NCBI GenBank assembly: GCA_016287675.1 | Contig: JAEFAR010000020.1 | Location: 1-44,364, forward strand | DNA: 44,364 bases | From: Lachnospiraceae bacterium | Lineage (GTDB): Bacteria; Bacillota; Clostridia; Lachnospirales; Lachnospiraceae | Direction: 5' to 3' | Part shown: in pieces, positions 17,814-26,031 of the stretch | How the letters are laid out: every line of letters starts with the position of its first letter | How positions within the stretch are numbered: the stretch's first letter is position 1 | Program-made: the position numbers and the translations under genes | The notes under the pieces: generated by a model | Told to the model about the DNA's origin: nothing | The model's database searches: none | What the model saw: the letters and a program-made list of their open reading frames with translations, nothing else

Positions 17814-19418
17814 CTATCTCCCCTCTGCATCAACTGCGGCTTTTTCTGCCGAAAGCCATTCTCTGTAAAGGTCCATGAAACCTTCGGCACCTTTAATGTC
17901 CGCAGCATCGGGCTGCATGGTGCTGCCCTTTGCATCGGCAAAGACCTTCTTGTTAAGGAATTCCGGCAAAGTATCATTTCCTCCGAGGACGCTGAAAGCA
18001 GCCAGAAGAGCTGCGCCCCACGCTCCTCCTTCTCCTGCCGTTTCCATGCAGGTGACGGGAGATTCGGTGATCGCAGCCAGGATACCCTGACCTACACCCT
18101 TTGTCTTAAAGAGTCCGCCGTGTCCCATGACACTGTCTACCTTAACATTTTCTTCCTTATTAAGGATTTCCATACCCAGCTTTAATACGCCCAAAGATGA
18201 GATCAGATGGCATCTCATGAAATTGGCAAGGTTAAAGGAAGCATCGGGTTTGCGGATGAACATGGGTCTGCCCTCGTTCAGATGAGTAACATGCTCGCCC
18301 GAAAAATAAGGGAAGCTCATTAATCCGCCGCAATCCTTGTCTCCCTTAAGAGCAAGGGTGTAGAGCTTTTCATATATTGTGTTTTTGTCAACCTCAAGTC
18401 CGAACAGCTTGAGATTCTCTTCAAACAGATTGATCCAGGCATTGAGATCGGAAGTGCAGTTGTTGCAATGAACCATGGCAACGGGAAGCCCGTCGGGAGT
18501 GGTGACCATATCGATCTCTCTGTGAAGTTTCTTAAGATCCTTCTCCAAAACTACCATGGCAAAGCAGCTGGTTCCCGCAGAGACATTGCAGGTTCTGGCT
18601 CCCACAGAATCAGTGGCAACCATTCCCGTACCTGCATCGCCTTCCGGAGGGCAGAGCTTGATGCCTGCCTTCAGCTTTCCCGTAGGATCCAGGAATCTGG
18701 CGCCCTCTTCCGTAAGGCAGCCTGCTTCCTCTCCTGCGAGAAGAACCTTGGGAAGAATGTCCTTAAGTTTAAGATCAATGCCTTTGCTCTGAACGAGCTT
18801 ATCGAATTTTTCAACCATTACGGCATTGTAATTCTTTGTGTTGCCGTCAATGGGGAACATGCCTGCGCAATCACCGATGCCCAGGACCTTTTGTCCCGTA
18901 AGCATCCAGTGAACGTAGCCCTCAAGCGTCGTCAGGTACTTGATATCCCTGACATGAGGCTCCTTGTTCAGGATAGCCTGATAAAGGTGGGCAATGCTCC
19001 ATCTCTGGGGGATGTTGAAGCCAAAGAGCTCAGTGAGCTCATCCGCCGCTTCTCCCGTGATAGTGTTTCTCCAGGTCCTGAAAGGAACCAGGATCTCGCC
19101 TTTCTCATTAAAAGGCATGTAGCCATGCATCATAGCACTGATGCCGATGGCTGAAATGTCGGTGATCTCCTCGCCGTACTCACGCTTTACGTTTTCGGCA
19201 AGGCTCCTGTAGCAGGCTCTTAAGCCCTCTCCTATCTCTTCGATGGAATAGGTCCAGATGCCGTCAACCAGTTTGTTCTCCCAGGTGTGATCACCCGATG
19301 CGATGGGTGCAAAATCTTCACCGACCAGCACTCCCTTGATCCTTGTGGAACCGAGTTCGATTCCAAGGAAGGTCTTTCCCTCCCTGATCGCATTTTTAAT
19401 GTCTTCTTTTTTCTTCAT
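17814..19418 (-). CDS. FGGY-family sugar kinase, probable L-ribulokinase
   Basis: ATP-dependent kinase of the FGGY class, 534 aa. The N-terminal phosphate motif is LGIELGSTRIKGVLVG, the substrate-side motif ISAMMHGYMPF corresponds to the GGQMHG region of xylulokinases, and the C-terminal ATPase half contains SAGTSCFAMVV and GHGGLFKTKG. Because it sits 3 nt before araD, the most likely product is L-ribulose 5-phosphate. Sequence motifs alone do not separate ribulose from xylulose kinases, so the substrate is inferred from context. It begins 72 nt after prfB, on the same strand, with GGAGATAAAAGGAAA before the ATG. No clear terminator separates it from prfB. Confidence 0.85.
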   Translation of the reverse strand: MKKKEDIKNAIREGKTFLGIELGSTRIKGVLVGEDFAPIASGDHTWENKLVDGIWTYSIEEIGEGLRACYRSLAENVKREYGEEITDISAIGISAMMHGYMPFNEKGEILVPFRTWRNTITGEAADELTELFGFNIPQRWSIAHLYQAILNKEPHVRDIKYLTTLEGYVHWMLTGQKVLGIGDCAGMFPIDGNTKNYNAVMVEKFDKLVQSKGIDLKLKDILPKVLLAGEEAGCLTEEGARFLDPTGKLKAGIKLCPPEGDAGTGMVATDSVGARTCNVSAGTSCFAMVVLEKDLKKLHREIDMVTTPDGLPVAMVHCNNCTSDLNAWINLFEENLKLFGLEVDKNTIYEKLYTLALKGDKDCGGLMSFPYFSGEHVTHLNEGRPMFIRKPDASFNLANFMRCHLISSLGVLKLGMEILNKEENVKVDSVMGHGGLFKTKGVGQGILAAITESPVTCMETAGEGGAWGAALLAAFSVLGGNDTLPEFLNKKVFADAKGSTMQPDAADIKGAEGFMDLYREWLSAEKAAVDAEGR

Positions 19419-19490
19419 TTTCCTTTTATCTCCGTCTTCCTTGCGGCAGCCGCAAAGAAGTGCCCTGTTTTAACCCTCGGACACAGGGTT

Positions 19491-20628
19491 TTATTCTATA
19501 TCGGAATCTTCGCCCGACTTCTGTCCCGTAGCATTCCATTTGAGGTAGGCTGTAATAAAGGGATCCAGATAGCCGTCCAGGACATTTCCGGCATTTCCCA
19601 CTTCCGCATTTGTCCTGTGGTCCTTAACAAGGGTGTAGGGCTGTAAAACATAGGATCTGATCTGACTTCCGAAATTGATGTCACGGACCTCTCCACGTAT
19701 GCCCGATGTCTTTGCTTCGTTCTTCTCCTTTTCAAGAAGATAGAGCTTGGCTTTCAGCATCTGCATAGCCTTGTCCTTGTTCTGGAACTGTGATCTTTCG
19801 TTCTGACACTGGACCACGATACCTGTAGGGAAGTGGGTGATCCTTATGGCAGAAGAAGTCTTGTTGATGTGCTGACCGCCGGCACCGCTGGAGTGATAGG
19901 TGTCGATCCTGATGTCGGCGTCGTTGATCTCGATGTCGATATTTTCCTCAATGTCCGGCATTACATCGCAGGACACAAAGGAGGTCTGACGTTTGCCGGC
20001 TGCGTTGAAGGGGGAGATCCTGACGAGACGGTGTATGCCTTTTTCGCTCTTTAAATAGCCGTAGGCATTCTCACCCCTGATCTCAAGGGTGACCGACTTG
20101 TAGCCCGCTTCGTCTCCGTCAAGGAAATCAAGCATGGTCACGGAGAATCCGTGTTTCTCAGCCCAACGCATATACATTCTGCACAGCATGGAAGCCCAGT
20201 CACAGCTTTCCGTTCCGCCCGCTCCCGCATGGAGAGTGAGAATGGCGTCATTGTGATCGTATTCTCCGGAGAGCATGGTTGAAAGACGCATAGCTTCCAG
20301 ATGCTCCTTAAATTTGTCCAATGCCGCCTGTACTTCCGGTACAAAGGCCGGATCGTTCTCTTCGTAGCCCATCTCGAGGAAGAGTTCCACATCCTCGAAT
20401 TCCTTCTTCAGGTCTTCGTACTCTCCCACGATGTTCTTTAACTGATTGAGCTCCTTAACGTACTCCTGGGATTTCTCTGCGGAATCCCAAAAGTTGGGCT
20501 CATTCATGATGTTTTCTATTTCCTGTATCTTTTCACGCTTATTGGCGAGGTCAAAGTGAATCCCCCACTTCGACTAAAGGTTTTTGATAAGTATTAAGTT
20601 CTGTCTTGATCTGATCAAGTTCTACCAC
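19491..20628 (-). CDS. prfB: Peptide chain release factor 2 (programmed +1 frameshift)
   Basis: Recognises UGA and UAA and releases the finished peptide. The complete protein needs both reading frames. A GTG start at 20628, behind AAGGTGGTGA, opens 25 codons ending CTT TGA C at 20556-20551. Shifting +1 at CTT continues as LDLANKREKIQEIENI and on to the long frame, giving 378 aa. A G-rich Shine-Dalgarno-like GTGGGGG lies a few bases before the slip site. The recognition motif SPF (ISPFNAAGKR) and the catalytic GGQ (SSGAGGQHINK) are present. As in other bacteria, the in-frame UGA lets RF2 level control its own synthesis. It follows secA by 41 nt, an arrangement widespread in Firmicutes. Confidence 0.97.
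20551..20570 (-). promoter_or_regulatory. prfB programmed +1 frameshift site
   Basis: The minus strand reads GTGGGGG, five bases, then CTT TGA C. The slip codon CTT is at 20556-20554 and the in-frame stop TGA is at 20553-20551. The element matches the classic RF2 autoregulation site; spacing from the G run is slightly longer than in E. coli. Confidence 0.93.
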
Positions 20629-20669
20629 CAGTCGTCACCACCTTTTAAATGATTATTTTGTGCCGCGGA

Positions 20670-23234
20670 TCACTTTCCGCAGCAGAATTTGTACTTTTTG
20701 CCCGATCCGCAAGGGCAGGGATCGTTGGGCATTACTTTCTTTGCAGCACGGCGTACGGGTTGCTTTAGGGCGGAATCGTCCTTATTTGTTCCGGTGATCT
20801 TTGCAACCTCTTCACGTTCAACCTTCTGCTCTACCTTGATGTGCATAAGGATCTTCACCGTATCCTCGGAGATCGCTGCCTCCATGTCATCAAACATGTC
20901 GTAGCCCTGCATCTTGTACTCCTGAACGGGGTTCTTCTGTCCATAGGACTGAAGATGTATGCCCTGCTGGAGCTGAGCCATGTCGTCGATGTGATCCATC
21001 CATTTGCGGTCGATGACCCTCAGAAGGACAACTCGCTCCACTTCACGGAACTGTTCCTTTTCGGGGAATTCCGCTTCCTTGGATTCGTAGAGTCTTAAAG
21101 CCTTTTCCTTGAGGCTCTGCTTGAGTTCCTTCTTAGTGAAATGCTTCATCTCTTCATCCGAAAGCCTTATGGGCTCAATGGGGATGATGGGAAGCAGGAG
21201 ATTATTAAGTTCGGGGATGTCCCATTCTTCTGGGATCCTGTCTTCACCGATGCAGGTGTCCACGCTTCCTTCAACCACATCATATATCATCTTGACGATG
21301 GAATTACGCATGTTCTCACCGTCAAGCACCTTACGGCGCTCTGCGTAGATGACTTCACGCTGCTCATTGTTGACACGGTCGTACTCAAGAAGGTTCTTTC
21401 TGATACCGAAGTTATTGCCTTCTATCTTCTTCTGTGCTCTCTCAATGGCATTGGAAAGCATCTTGTGATGGAGCTCTTCCCCCTCGGGGAATCCAAGGGA
21501 ATTGAAGATGTTCATCAGGTTTTCCGCACCGAAGAGTCTCAAAAGATCGTCTTCAAGTGAAATGTAGAATCTCGAATCACCGGGGTCTCCCTGACGTCCG
21601 GCACGTCCGCGGAGCTGATTGTCGATACGTCTGGATTCATGTCTTTCGGTACCGATGATCTTAAGTCCGCCCAGCTCGACCACGCCTTCGCCCAGCTTGA
21701 TGTCGGTTCCTCGACCTGCCATGTTGGTGGCGATGGTGACCGCACCCTTCTGACCTGCGTCGGCAATGATCTCCGCTTCAAGTTCATGGAACTTGGCATT
21801 CAGCACCTTATGAGGGATGCCTCTGCGGCGAAGATACTCGCTGACTTCCTCGGAAGACTCAATGGTAACTGTGCCCACAAGTACAGGCTGTCCGATGGCA
21901 TGAGCCTTTGCCACCTCTTCCGCAATGGCATTTAATTTTTCTCTCTTTGTCTTGTAAACCGCATCCTCGTGATCCACACGTCTTACGGGAACATTGGTGG
22001 GCACTTCCACAACGTCCATTCCGTAGATCTCACGGAATTCCTGCTCCTCTGTGAGGGCGGTACCCGTCATTCCGGCCTTCTTTTCGTACTTGTTAAAGAA
22101 GTTCTGGAAGGTAATGGTGGCAAGAGTCTGCGATTCTCTCTTGATCTTTACATGCTCTTTTGCTTCGATGGCCTGATGAAGACCGTCGGAGTAACGACGT
22201 CCGGGAAGGATACGTCCCGTAAAGTCATCAACGATAAGGACTTCATCATCCTTAACAACGTAATCCTTGTCTCTGAACATAAGGTTGTGAGCCCTGAGAG
22301 CAAGGATGATGTTATGCTGGATCTCGAGATTCTCGGGATCCGCCAGGTTCTCGATCTTAAAGAACTGCTCAACCTTTTTAACGCCCTCTTCGGTAAGATT
22401 TACGTTCTTATCCTTTTCGTTTACAACGAAATCTCCGGACTCCTGAGTCTCTTCACCCATGATGATGTCCATCTTGGAGAGTTCCTTTTCCGTACCTCTT
22501 TTCAGCTGGCGGGCAAGGATGTCACAGGCTTCGTAAAGCTTTGTGGATTTCCCGCTCTGTCCGGAAATGATGAGAGGAGTTCTTGCTTCATCGATGAGGA
22601 TGGAGTCCACTTCATCGATGATGGCATAGGGCAGGCCGCGCATAACAAGCTGTTCTTTGTAAAGAACCATGTTGTCACGGAGATAATCAAATCCCAGTTC
22701 GTTGTTTGTAGCGTAGGTAATGTCGCAGTTATATGCTTCTCTTCTTTCTTCGTTTGTCAGACTGTTCAGAATGCATCCGACGGTAAGTCCGAGGAAGCGA
22801 TGTACCTGTCCCATCCACTCTGCGTCACGGTGGGCAAGGTAGTCGTTACATGTTACAACATGAACACCTTTCCCCTCCAAGGCATTGAGATAGGAAGGAA
22901 GTGTGGCCATCAGTGTTTTTCCTTCACCTGTTTTAAGTTCGGCGATACGTCCCTGGTGAAGGATGATGCCGCCTATGATCTGCACCCTGAAGTGCTTCAT
23001 CCCCAATGTTCTTCCGGCTGCTTCGCGAACAACCGCATATGCTTCCACAAGAAGATCATCGAGGGTTTCTCCGTTTTTAAGTCTCTTTCTGAATTCTTCC
23101 GTCTTTCCCCTGAGCTGCTCGTCCGTAAGTGCGGCCATCTCTGCGTCGAGAGCCATTACCCGATCGGCAATGGGAGCAATCTTTTTCAGTTCTCTTTCAC
23201 TGTGAGTCCCGAATATTTTTGTTACAATACTCAA
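20670..23234 (-). CDS. secA: Preprotein translocase ATPase SecA
   Basis: Motor that pushes unfolded preproteins through SecYEG at the membrane. Motifs include Walker [15 protein letters not shown]-like [15 protein letters not shown], the preprotein cross-linking and helical scaffold regions, helicase motif [12 protein letters not shown], and a C-terminal zinc-binding SEC-C tail ([16 protein letters not shown]) that contacts SecB or ribosomes. The most likely start is a TTG at 23234, seven or so bases after GGAGG, giving 854 aa that begin LSIVTKIFG; the longer frame from 23291 would contain this ribosome site. It has a strong promoter 69 nt upstream and is probably co-transcribed with prfB. 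Confidence 0.97.
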   Translation of the reverse strand: MSIVTKIFGTHSERELKKIAPIADRVMALDAEMAALTDEQLRGKTEEFRKRLKNGETLDDLLVEAYAVVREAAGRTLGMKHFRVQIIGGIILHQGRIAELKTGEGKTLMATLPSYLNALEGKGVHVVTCNDYLAHRDAEWMGQVHRFLGLTVGCILNSLTNEERREAYNCDITYATNNELGFDYLRDNMVLYKEQLVMRGLPYAIIDEVDSILIDEARTPLIISGQSGKSTKLYEACDILARQLKRGTEKELSKMDIIMGEETQESGDFVVNEKDKNVNLTEEGVKKVEQFFKIENLADPENLEIQHNIILALRAHNLMFRDKDYVVKDDEVLIVDDFTGRILPGRRYSDGLHQAIEAKEHVKIKRESQTLATITFQNFFNKYEKKAGMTGTALTEEQEFREIYGMDVVEVPTNVPVRRVDHEDAVYKTKREKLNAIAEEVAKAHAIGQPVLVGTVTIESSEEVSEYLRRRGIPHKVLNAKFHELEAEIIADAGQKGAVTIATNMAGRGTDIKLGEGVVELGGLKIIGTERHESRRIDNQLRGRAGRQGDPGDSRFYISLEDDLLRLFGAENLMNIFNSLGFPEGEELHHKMLSNAIERAQKKIEGNNFGIRKNLLEYDRVNNEQREVIYAERRKVLDGENMRNSIVKMIYDVVEGSVDTCIGEDRIPEEWDIPELNNLLLPIIPIEPIRLSDEEMKHFTKKELKQSLKEKALRLYESKEAEFPEKEQFREVERVVLLRVIDRKWMDHIDDMAQLQQGIHLQSYGQKNPVQEYKMQGYDMFDDMEAAISEDTVKILMHIKVEQKVEREEVAKITGTNKDDSALKQPVRRAAKKVMPNDPCPCGSGKKYKFCCGK

Positions 23235-23302
23235 TTTATGTTCCTCCGATAAATGGTAGGCCTTTGTCCCCAACAAGGTACAATACCCCAAAAGTATCCT
23301 TT

Positions 23303-23331
23303 ATTATAACATTTTGCACCATCCTTATCAA
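23303..23331 (-). promoter_or_regulatory. secA promoter
   Basis: TTGATA (23326-23331), a 17-nt spacer and a perfect TATAAT (23303-23308) on the minus strand, about 70 nt before the secA TTG start. Confidence 0.8.
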
Positions 23332-23505
23332 TAAGATAAAATTTAACATATTATGAATTGGAGTAACGAGCGACAATAATGACCTGTTTTCAAAATTTTT
23401 AAAATTGAAATTTGCATCTTGACTTTTAAACCCTTTGTGCATTTTTCACAAAAAGGCATCTTCTTAGCATGTAGAATGAATTTTTTGCGCAAAATTGCGC
23501 AAAAG

Positions 23506-23568
23506 TTATCCACAGGAAAAATGGCGTTTTTGACCCTTAAAAGTGAGTTATTCGCAAAGTTATCCACA
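23506..23568 (+). other. Two perfect DnaA boxes
   Basis: TTATCCACA occurs at 23506-23514 and again at 23560-23568, same strand, 54 bp apart, each preceded by AAG. A tandem TTGCGCAAAA lies just before the first, at about 23485-23504. The surrounding 23332-23751 is AT-rich with no gene. This could be a DnaA-binding regulatory or titration site. It is not near dnaA/dnaN here, so I do not call it the replication origin. Confidence 0.6.
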
Positions 23569-23751
23569 TTTTCCACCGATTATACTATCAAAGTGGAATA
23601 ATTCTACACCGAAATAATGCAAAATTTTCCTTGTAACTATTAACGAAAAATTAAGAATAAATGCTTTTATTAGTATTTCTTCTTGACATATATTTTTTCA
23701 GAAAATTCCAAATTCTCCCGATAAAATTTCTGTAAACTCGCTCTGCAACGG

Positions 23752-23780
23752 TTGAAAAAAAGGGTGGCATATGCTATCAT
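23752..23780 (+). promoter_or_regulatory. hpf promoter
   Basis: TTGAAA (23752-23757), a 17-nt spacer and TATCAT (23775-23780), with TGC just before the -10 as in extended promoters. Transcription would begin near 23787, where a 9-bp hairpin with one mismatch (23788-23796 with 23804-23812) starts, so the mRNA may carry a 5'-terminal stem. Confidence 0.75.
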
Positions 23781-23839
23781 AAACACAGGTCAAAACCTTA
23801 CAAGTTTCGACCAATCAACTTAATAAAGGGAGTGATTGT

Positions 23840-24370
23840 ATGCGCATTTACACGTATGGCAAAAACATTGAAGTAACCAAAGGCATGAAGAACATGGTGG
23901 AGGAAAAGCTGGGCAAGCTTGAGCACTATTTCAAACCCGAGACCGAAGTCCATGTAACCTTCAGCGTCCAAGGCGGCAAGCAGAAGGTCGAAGTTACAAT
24001 TCCTCTTAAAGGTACCACGATCCACGCCGAAGAAGAAAGCGAAGACATGTACGCTTCCATCGACATGATTGAAGACATCATCGAAAGACAGCTCAGGAGG
24101 TACAGAAAAAAACTTATTGACAAGAAACAGAACGCAGCTAATTTTGCAGCTGCTTTTACCGAAGAAGACGATTCATCGGATGACGAGATCAAGATTGTAA
24201 GAACCAAAAGATTTGACATTAAGCCCATGGATGTCGAAGAGGCTTGTGTACAGATGGAACTCTTGAACCACAATTTCTTTGTTTTCAGAAATGCAGAAAC
24301 AAACGAGATCAACGTAGTTTACAAGCGTAAAGGTGATACTTACGGATTGATCGAGCCCGAAGGATATTAG
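23840..24370 (+). CDS. hpf: Ribosome hibernation promoting factor, long form
   Basis: Binds idle ribosomes in stationary phase and pairs them into inactive 100S dimers. The 176-aa length is that of the long HPF class. The N-terminal S30AE domain (1-100; MRIYTYGKNIEVTKGMKN, then a basic helix near RQLRRYRKKLIDKK) occupies the decoding centre. An acidic linker (EEDDSSDDE) leads to a C-terminal dimerisation domain (about 120-176: KRFDIKPMDVEEACVQMEL, ending NVVYKRKGDTYGLIEPEGY). Start is supported by AAAGGGAG. It is a single gene between its own promoter and strong terminators. The gene is divergent from secA. Confidence 0.96.
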   Translation: MRIYTYGKNIEVTKGMKNMVEEKLGKLEHYFKPETEVHVTFSVQGGKQKVEVTIPLKGTTIHAEEESEDMYASIDMIEDIIERQLRRYRKKLIDKKQNAANFAAAFTEEDDSSDDEIKIVRTKRFDIKPMDVEEACVQMELLNHNFFVFRNAETNEINVVYKRKGDTYGLIEPEGY

Positions 24371-24397
24371 AATCTTCGGGGCTTAACATAAGACAAA

Positions 24398-24419
24398 GGC
24401 CGCCGGATTCCCGGCGGCC
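24398..24419 (-). terminator. Terminator hairpin, likely for the minus-strand GH gene
   Basis: A perfect 9-bp GC stem, GGCCGCCGG/CCGGCGGCC, with a 4-nt loop. On the minus strand it is followed by TTTGTCTTA; on the plus strand by ATGGTTTTT, so it may work both ways. Confidence 0.75.
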
Positions 24420-24428
24420 ATGGTTTTT

Positions 24429-24464
24429 CCCCCGATAATGATCGGGGGTTCTTTTTATTTTTTT
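24429..24464 (+). terminator. Terminator of hpf
   Basis: The 8-bp stem CCCCCGAT/ATCGGGGG with loop AATG is followed by TTCTTTTTATTTTTTT on the plus strand. Confidence 0.85.
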
Positions 24465-25912
24465 CTCTTTACCACAGGCTCGCATTCGATGCGGAACAGG
24501 GGCAGCTGTCTGATCACCTTGCGGTAATTCAGGATGTCTTCCTCGTTCTCTCCCGTTTCCGGCGGTGCAAAAAGCTTCACCTGAAGTGTGGTTTCTCCTT
24601 TGAGCTTTTTCTTGTAAAAGGCTTCCATCATATCAACGCACTTTGTACCCGGCGCCTTGTAGAACCACTGCCCGTTAACCTCCATCATAAGGTTGTAATC
24701 AACGGCTTCGCCTTCAAAATACGCCTCAAAGAAGACGGGATTCTTCGGTACAGTGAACTCCATCGCAATCCCTTCCGCATCGTCCGATGCTCCGAAACGA
24801 AGTTCCGTCTCTTCGTTCTTCTTAATGGCCTTTCCCTTTGTGATCACGGGCATGAACTCCGGCTCATTGATGAGATCGATGTAATAATCCATTACAGGCT
24901 GGCGCACTCCGATGTACTTGTCATTGGGGTCTTCCGTTTCCAGTCCCAGACGTCCTCTGTCCCTGAACTGATAAAAAGTGAAGCCCTTAAACCAGTTATC
25001 CGGATCCTTTTTAAGCATGTCGATGAATTCCTTCATCATTCTGATCTGATCGTAAGGTCCCGTAACATCGGCATCTGCGTTAAGTTCCGCCATGACGAAA
25101 GGCTTGCTCTTACCGTTGTTAAGTTCCGTGTAGCGTTTCCAGCTTCTCTTTGTTTTTTCGTATACTTCCGATACAGGGTATCTGGCAAAACTCTTACCGC
25201 CCTTTTCAGCCACATCATAAGGCCATCCCCAGTGAAGAGCCAGATACTTGTCCACAGACCATATGTCTGCTTCAAGGATCGTATTCTTAAACTCTTCCTC
25301 CATGGTAATGGTGTTGCTCTTAAGATCTTCGATGCCTCCAACGCAGGTGATGGTTTTTACATTGGGTGCCTCTTCCTTAATGATTTTTGAGGCATGGCAA
25401 AAAAACTCTCCGATCTCCTTGTAGGTGGCTCTCTTTGTAAAAGAGAACCAGTCTCCCGTTGCTTCATGATTGATGCGAAGTTCCATTCTTCCAAACTTTT
25501 TCAGATCACGTCCGATGGCACGAAGGTGATCGTCACTCACCTTGGGATCGATGGTAAGAGTCAGAATGACATCCATTCCGTGACGACGGATCTCTCTTAT
25601 CTGTCTGAATACATCAGCATCCCTGCTGCCATTCAGTCCCCCGCCGTAGGGGAAGTAGTCATCATAGGGATAGTCCCAGGCAAAGCCCACCTTTTTGTCC
25701 TTAAAGGCAATGCTGGCTCTCTCGGGCCAGCCCTTGTCATTCGGATAGTAGCAATACATAAGGTTGATGGCTCTGTGGGGTCTTCCCAGAGCATGAAGGA
25801 TGTAGTCCTGACTGACATACTCTCCTCTCTCGCTTCCGTCGCAAAGATCAAGGGAGTACTTGGCAGGCCCCATGTGGATCCTGTAAATCTTTTCGGGGTT
25901 TTTAGTGTTCAT
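24455..25912 (-). CDS. Clan GH-A-like glycoside hydrolase, family not recognised
   Basis: The 485-aa protein starts at ATG 25912 behind AAGTGAGG. The central part (about residues 45-355) reads like a TIM barrel. It places a Glu at the end of one strand in LRINHEATGDWF (Glu150) and a second in PFVMAELNADAD (Glu276), the acid/base and nucleophile layout of clan GH-A retaining enzymes. Trp/Tyr-rich stretches (ALHWGWPYD, FAWDYPYDDY) suit a sugar-binding cleft. The last 120 residues look beta-rich, perhaps an accessory domain. There is no signal peptide, so it would act inside the cell. I cannot place it in a numbered GH family. It lies downstream of xylB but behind a hairpin, so it probably has its own promoter. 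Confidence 0.65.
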   Translation of the reverse strand: MNTKNPEKIYRIHMGPAKYSLDLCDGSERGEYVSQDYILHALGRPHRAINLMYCYYPNDKGWPERASIAFKDKKVGFAWDYPYDDYFPYGGGLNGSRDADVFRQIREIRRHGMDVILTLTIDPKVSDDHLRAIGRDLKKFGRMELRINHEATGDWFSFTKRATYKEIGEFFCHASKIIKEEAPNVKTITCVGGIEDLKSNTITMEEEFKNTILEADIWSVDKYLALHWGWPYDVAEKGGKSFARYPVSEVYEKTKRSWKRYTELNNGKSKPFVMAELNADADVTGPYDQIRMMKEFIDMLKKDPDNWFKGFTFYQFRDRGRLGLETEDPNDKYIGVRQPVMDYYIDLINEPEFMPVITKGKAIKKNEETELRFGASDDAEGIAMEFTVPKNPVFFEAYFEGEAVDYNLMMEVNGQWFYKAPGTKCVDMMEAFYKKKLKGETTLQVKLFAPPETGENEEDILNYRKVIRQLPLFRIECEPVVKRKK

Positions 25913-25957
25913 ATGCAAACCTCACTTTAATAATCGTTATTATCATACAGTATAACA

Positions 25958-25982
25958 TAAGGGCGGAACAAATCCGCCCTTA
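25958..25982 (-). terminator. Hairpin after xylB
   Basis: The perfect 9-bp stem TAAGGGCGG/CCGCCCTTA with a 7-nt loop lies about 50 nt after the xylB stop. The T tail (TGTTATACTG) is weak, so read-through into the GH gene is possible. Confidence 0.6.
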
Positions 25983-26031
25983 AATTTAGAGATTATATAA
26001 AGCATTTTCTGTCTCTCAGATCAGCGTCCAA

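Noticed and set aside
19476-19493. AACCCT/AGGGTT hairpin after prfB as its terminator
   Set aside because: It is short, and the T tract is on the plus strand, where no gene ends.
21969-23252. A 427-aa plus-strand frame opposite secA
   Set aside because: It is antisense to a conserved gene, has no family features and is explained by codon bias of secA.
23340-23752. The AT-rich DnaA-box region as the chromosomal origin
   Set aside because: Only two boxes are seen, and dnaA, dnaN, rpmH or gidA are absent; secA and hpf are not usual origin neighbours.
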